A stretch of 64,000 bases of DNA from assembly GCA_938091995.1 (NCBI GenBank), contig CALKNZ010000043.1, positions 1-64,000 of the forward strand. Direction: 5' to 3'. The notes under the pieces were generated by a model, which made no database searches, was not told where the DNA came from, and saw nothing but the letters and a program-made list of their open reading frames with translations. The position numbers and the translations under genes are program-made. This DNA comes from an uncultured Luminiphilus sp. Lineage in GTDB: Bacteria; Pseudomonadota; Gammaproteobacteria; Pseudomonadales; Halieaceae. Below are positions 62,313-64,000 of the stretch, piece by piece (the stretch's first letter is position 1; every line of letters starts with the position of its first letter).

Positions 62313-63527
62313 CTAGGTGGCCCACTGAAGATCGATAGGCAAGGTATCAAGTCCCATTGTTGTGCCACCGTGACCGATAATTTTTCGGTCTGTGCTCAAA
62401 GAGACTGAACTCACCCTTCGGCAAAATTCTTCAAGAACCACTCTGACTTCAAGTTTCGCAAGGTGTAACCCTATACATTTATGCGCGCCCGCGCCGAAGG
62501 CGTGATGCCGATTTAGTTCCCCGCGACTCCGGTCAGTATCGAAGGTGTCCGGCGCCCCAAATACTCTAGGATCCCTGGAGGTTATCGCACTAGGAATCAC
62601 CACGTTATCGCCGGCCTTAATCAGCACCCCCTCAAGTTGAGTATCTTGTTCGCAAATGCGATTTAAACTAATAAAAGCATTCAAACGCAGAAACTCATCA
62701 ACCGAAGCGGCAACCTTTTCCGGGTCTTGATGCAACTGCGCATACTGGTGCGGATTACGGGCTAAGTGCAAAATGGTGAAGGAGAGCATCGACGCAACCG
62801 TATCGATACCGGCCAAAAATAGCAGATAAGCAATACCCTGAACTTCCTCAGCGGCTAGTCCCTCCCCATCTACCTCGGCGGCCAGCAGTAAATCAACAAT
62901 ATCCCCAGCACCGGGTCGCTGCTGATGTTGCTCTACAACTTGCTGTAGGTGCGACGCTATTTTCTGACCACAGGCTAGTCGCTCTTCAAGGGTCGGCGCC
63001 CGATAGAAACCTGTTTCCCATTCGTAGAAGTGCGGCAACATTGCCGCCTCCAAGCCCATCTGATCGGCAAAAACGCGGGTTGGAATTGGCTTGGCTATAT
63101 CACTTAGGAAGTCAATTTTTTCATTACTCATGACCGCGTCAAGTACGGCACAGGCTTGTCTGCGAACACCCGACTCCATATTTTTTATAACGTCTGGCTG
63201 AAACACCGGCAGCAGCAAACGCCGATAGCGTCGGTGCTCATCGGGACCACTTTCCAGGGGAATCAATCTCGGGCGTTGTTCATAGTTTGCGGGCACACCG
63301 ATGGGGAAGGAACCAAAAGTTTGGGCATCGCAGAGCACAGTGTGGGCCAAGCTGTGCGTAAAGATAATCCAATGCCCACCGTTATGAGGCGTATACGCCA
63401 AAGGACGCTGCTCTTGGGCCAACCAAGCCAGCATACAAGCCTGAGGATCCTCGCTCAGGTCAGGATCCGCTACGATGTCAATATCACATCTAAGGCTTTC
63501 TGGCACATCTTCCCAAGCAGTAGGCAT
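62313..63527 (-). CDS. Cytochrome P450
   Basis: This is a 404-residue soluble bacterial P450. The haem Cys351 is in FGAGAHKCIGLHLAKLE, the I-helix has AGIDT (239-243) and the ExxR motif is EFLR (278-281). The start at 63527 is five bases after the stop of the MDR gene; an in-frame ATG at 63554 would overlap it. Redox partners are not present. Together with the downstream acyl-CoA synthetase and MaoC/thiolase set, it is a candidate for terminal hydroxylation of a hydrophobic side chain; the substrate class cannot be told. Confidence 0.92.
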   Translation of the reverse strand: MPTAWEDVPESLRCDIDIVADPDLSEDPQACMLAWLAQEQRPLAYTPHNGGHWIIFTHSLAHTVLCDAQTFGSFPIGVPANYEQRPRLIPLESGPDEHRRYRRLLLPVFQPDVIKNMESGVRRQACAVLDAVMSNEKIDFLSDIAKPIPTRVFADQMGLEAAMLPHFYEWETGFYRAPTLEERLACGQKIASHLQQVVEQHQQRPGAGDIVDLLLAAEVDGEGLAAEEVQGIAYLLFLAGIDTVASMLSFTILHLARNPHQYAQLHQDPEKVAASVDEFLRLNAFISLNRICEQDTQLEGVLIKAGDNVVIPSAITSRDPRVFGAPDTFDTDRSRGELNRHHAFGAGAHKCIGLHLAKLEVRVVLEEFCRRVSSVSLSTDRKIIGHGGTTMGLDTLPIDLQWAT

Positions 63528-63532
63528 CGTAT

Positions 63533-64000
63533 TCAATCCAGTATCACCAAACATTTACCTTTAGAAGCACCGCTCATCATGTCGCAGAACGCAACTGGGG
63601 TTTGCTCAATCCCCTGATAGCGCTGGTCAAAGGTTTTCAGCGCACCCGTCCGCAACTGGGATTCTAAGATTTGAATCACGGCAGGAAATTCTTCGGCGTA
63701 GTCAGAAAACATAAAGCCTTCCATTCGTGCGCGTTTGGTGATGAGTTCCCAGGTGTTCGTGACAGGCTCTACCTCCGCCTCGTATTGCGATATTGCCCCG
63801 CACAGCACAAGCCTTGCACCCTCGCGTAGCTGCTGCATCACGGTGTTCAATACAGAACCACCTACATTGTCGAAAAACAGATCAATACCATCAGGCGCCG
63901 CTTCTGCTAGGGCGCGATCAAGGTCTGGCTGGGCTTCTCTTGATATCGCTACGTCATAACCCACTTCTTCAGTCAACCACTGGGCTTTCTCTGTCGTACT
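63533..64000 (-). CDS. Zinc-independent MDR oxidoreductase (CurA/prostaglandin-reductase-like), C-terminal part
   Basis: The right window edge cuts the N-terminus; the frame is open to the last base. The visible 155 residues are the NADPH-binding half of a medium-chain reductase: DGIDLFFDNVGGSVLNTVM, VLCGAISQYEAE and MEGFMFSDYAEEF are typical of 2-alkenal or prostaglandin reductases (CurA/YncB type), which reduce enone double bonds. It is co-directional with the P450 gene, which starts six bases after its stop. Confidence 0.88.
   Translation of the reverse strand, partial: STTEKAQWLTEEVGYDVAISREAQPDLDRALAEAAPDGIDLFFDNVGGSVLNTVMQQLREGARLVLCGAISQYEAEVEPVTNTWELITKRARMEGFMFSDYAEEFPAVIQILESQLRTGALKTFDQRYQGIEQTPVAFCDMMSGASKGKCLVILD

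Noticed and set aside
1-64000. tRNA, rRNA, CRISPR arrays, insertion sequences, phage or toxin-antitoxin genes
   Set aside because: I looked for cloverleaf-like tails, regular short repeats, transposase motifs and small paired genes on both strands and recognised none. A tRNAscan, CRISPR or profile search could still reveal something missed by eye.

Overview
The window is a piece of a gammaproteobacterial chromosome of moderate GC. The central block of housekeeping genes (leuC-leuD-leuB-asd-fimV-truA-trpF-trpB-trpA-accD-folC-SPOR gene-cvpA-purF-metZ) is the order typical of Pseudomonas and marine relatives. The accessory content (long TonB-dependent receptors, Rieske oxygenases, DUF35/thiolase pairs, quinoproteins, DUF3604, P450) points to a marine heterotroph of the Halieaceae/Spongiibacteraceae kind. 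That placement is inference from gene content, not a phylogeny. No tRNA, rRNA, CRISPR array, transposase or integrase was recognised.

Layout. (1) 1-4790, + strand: a catabolic operon cut by the left edge (SCP2-type thiolase, DUF35 protein, SDR, Rieske oxygenase alpha and beta), followed by glutaryl-CoA dehydrogenase with its own likely promoter. (2) 4828-8673, - strand: MoxR ATPase, DUF58 protein and TgpA-like transglutaminase. (3) 8684-25135, - strand: fifteen biosynthetic genes for leucine, aspartate-family precursors, tryptophan, fatty acids, folate, purines and methionine, many with 1-8 bp overlaps. (4) 25516-32066, - strand: RlmKL coupled to two secreted or lipoprotein genes, a methyltransferase with a dienelactone hydrolase, and a PlsC-type acyltransferase. 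(5) 32213-36039, + strand: a small basic protein with a possible leaderless start, an SRPBCC-SDR fusion, an epoxide hydrolase and a hot-dog thioesterase. (6) 36053-49795: a catabolic locus framed by two TonB-dependent receptors. It holds an AhpD-like protein, a PQQ-type quinoprotein and a dioxygenase-like cupin on +, and E1 alpha, E1 beta, a cytochrome c-quinoprotein and E2 on -. (7) 49970-64000: a divergent M24 peptidase-fold protein, then a roughly 12.7 kb run on the - strand. In transcription order this run reads MDR oxidoreductase, P450, VOC protein, SnoaL protein, acyl-CoA synthetase, two MaoC hydratases, thiolase-fold protein, DUF35, Rieske oxygenase, DUF3604 protein, two GST-like proteins and SDR.

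How the genes may work together. Region 7 has the parts list of a side-chain degradation route: P450 oxidation, CoA activation, hydration by a MaoC pair, and retro-aldol cleavage by a thiolase-fold protein lacking the normal Cys nucleophile, with its DUF35 partner. Region 1 carries a similar thiolase/DUF35/Rieske set. In region 6 a TonB receptor could import an alcohol or polyol, periplasmic quinoproteins could oxidise it to a ketone, and the cupin and a thiamine-dependent 2-oxo acid (or acetoin-type) dehydrogenase could convert C-C cleavage products to acyl-CoA. No E3 gene and no PQQ biosynthesis genes lie in the window. The substrates are not readable from the sequence.
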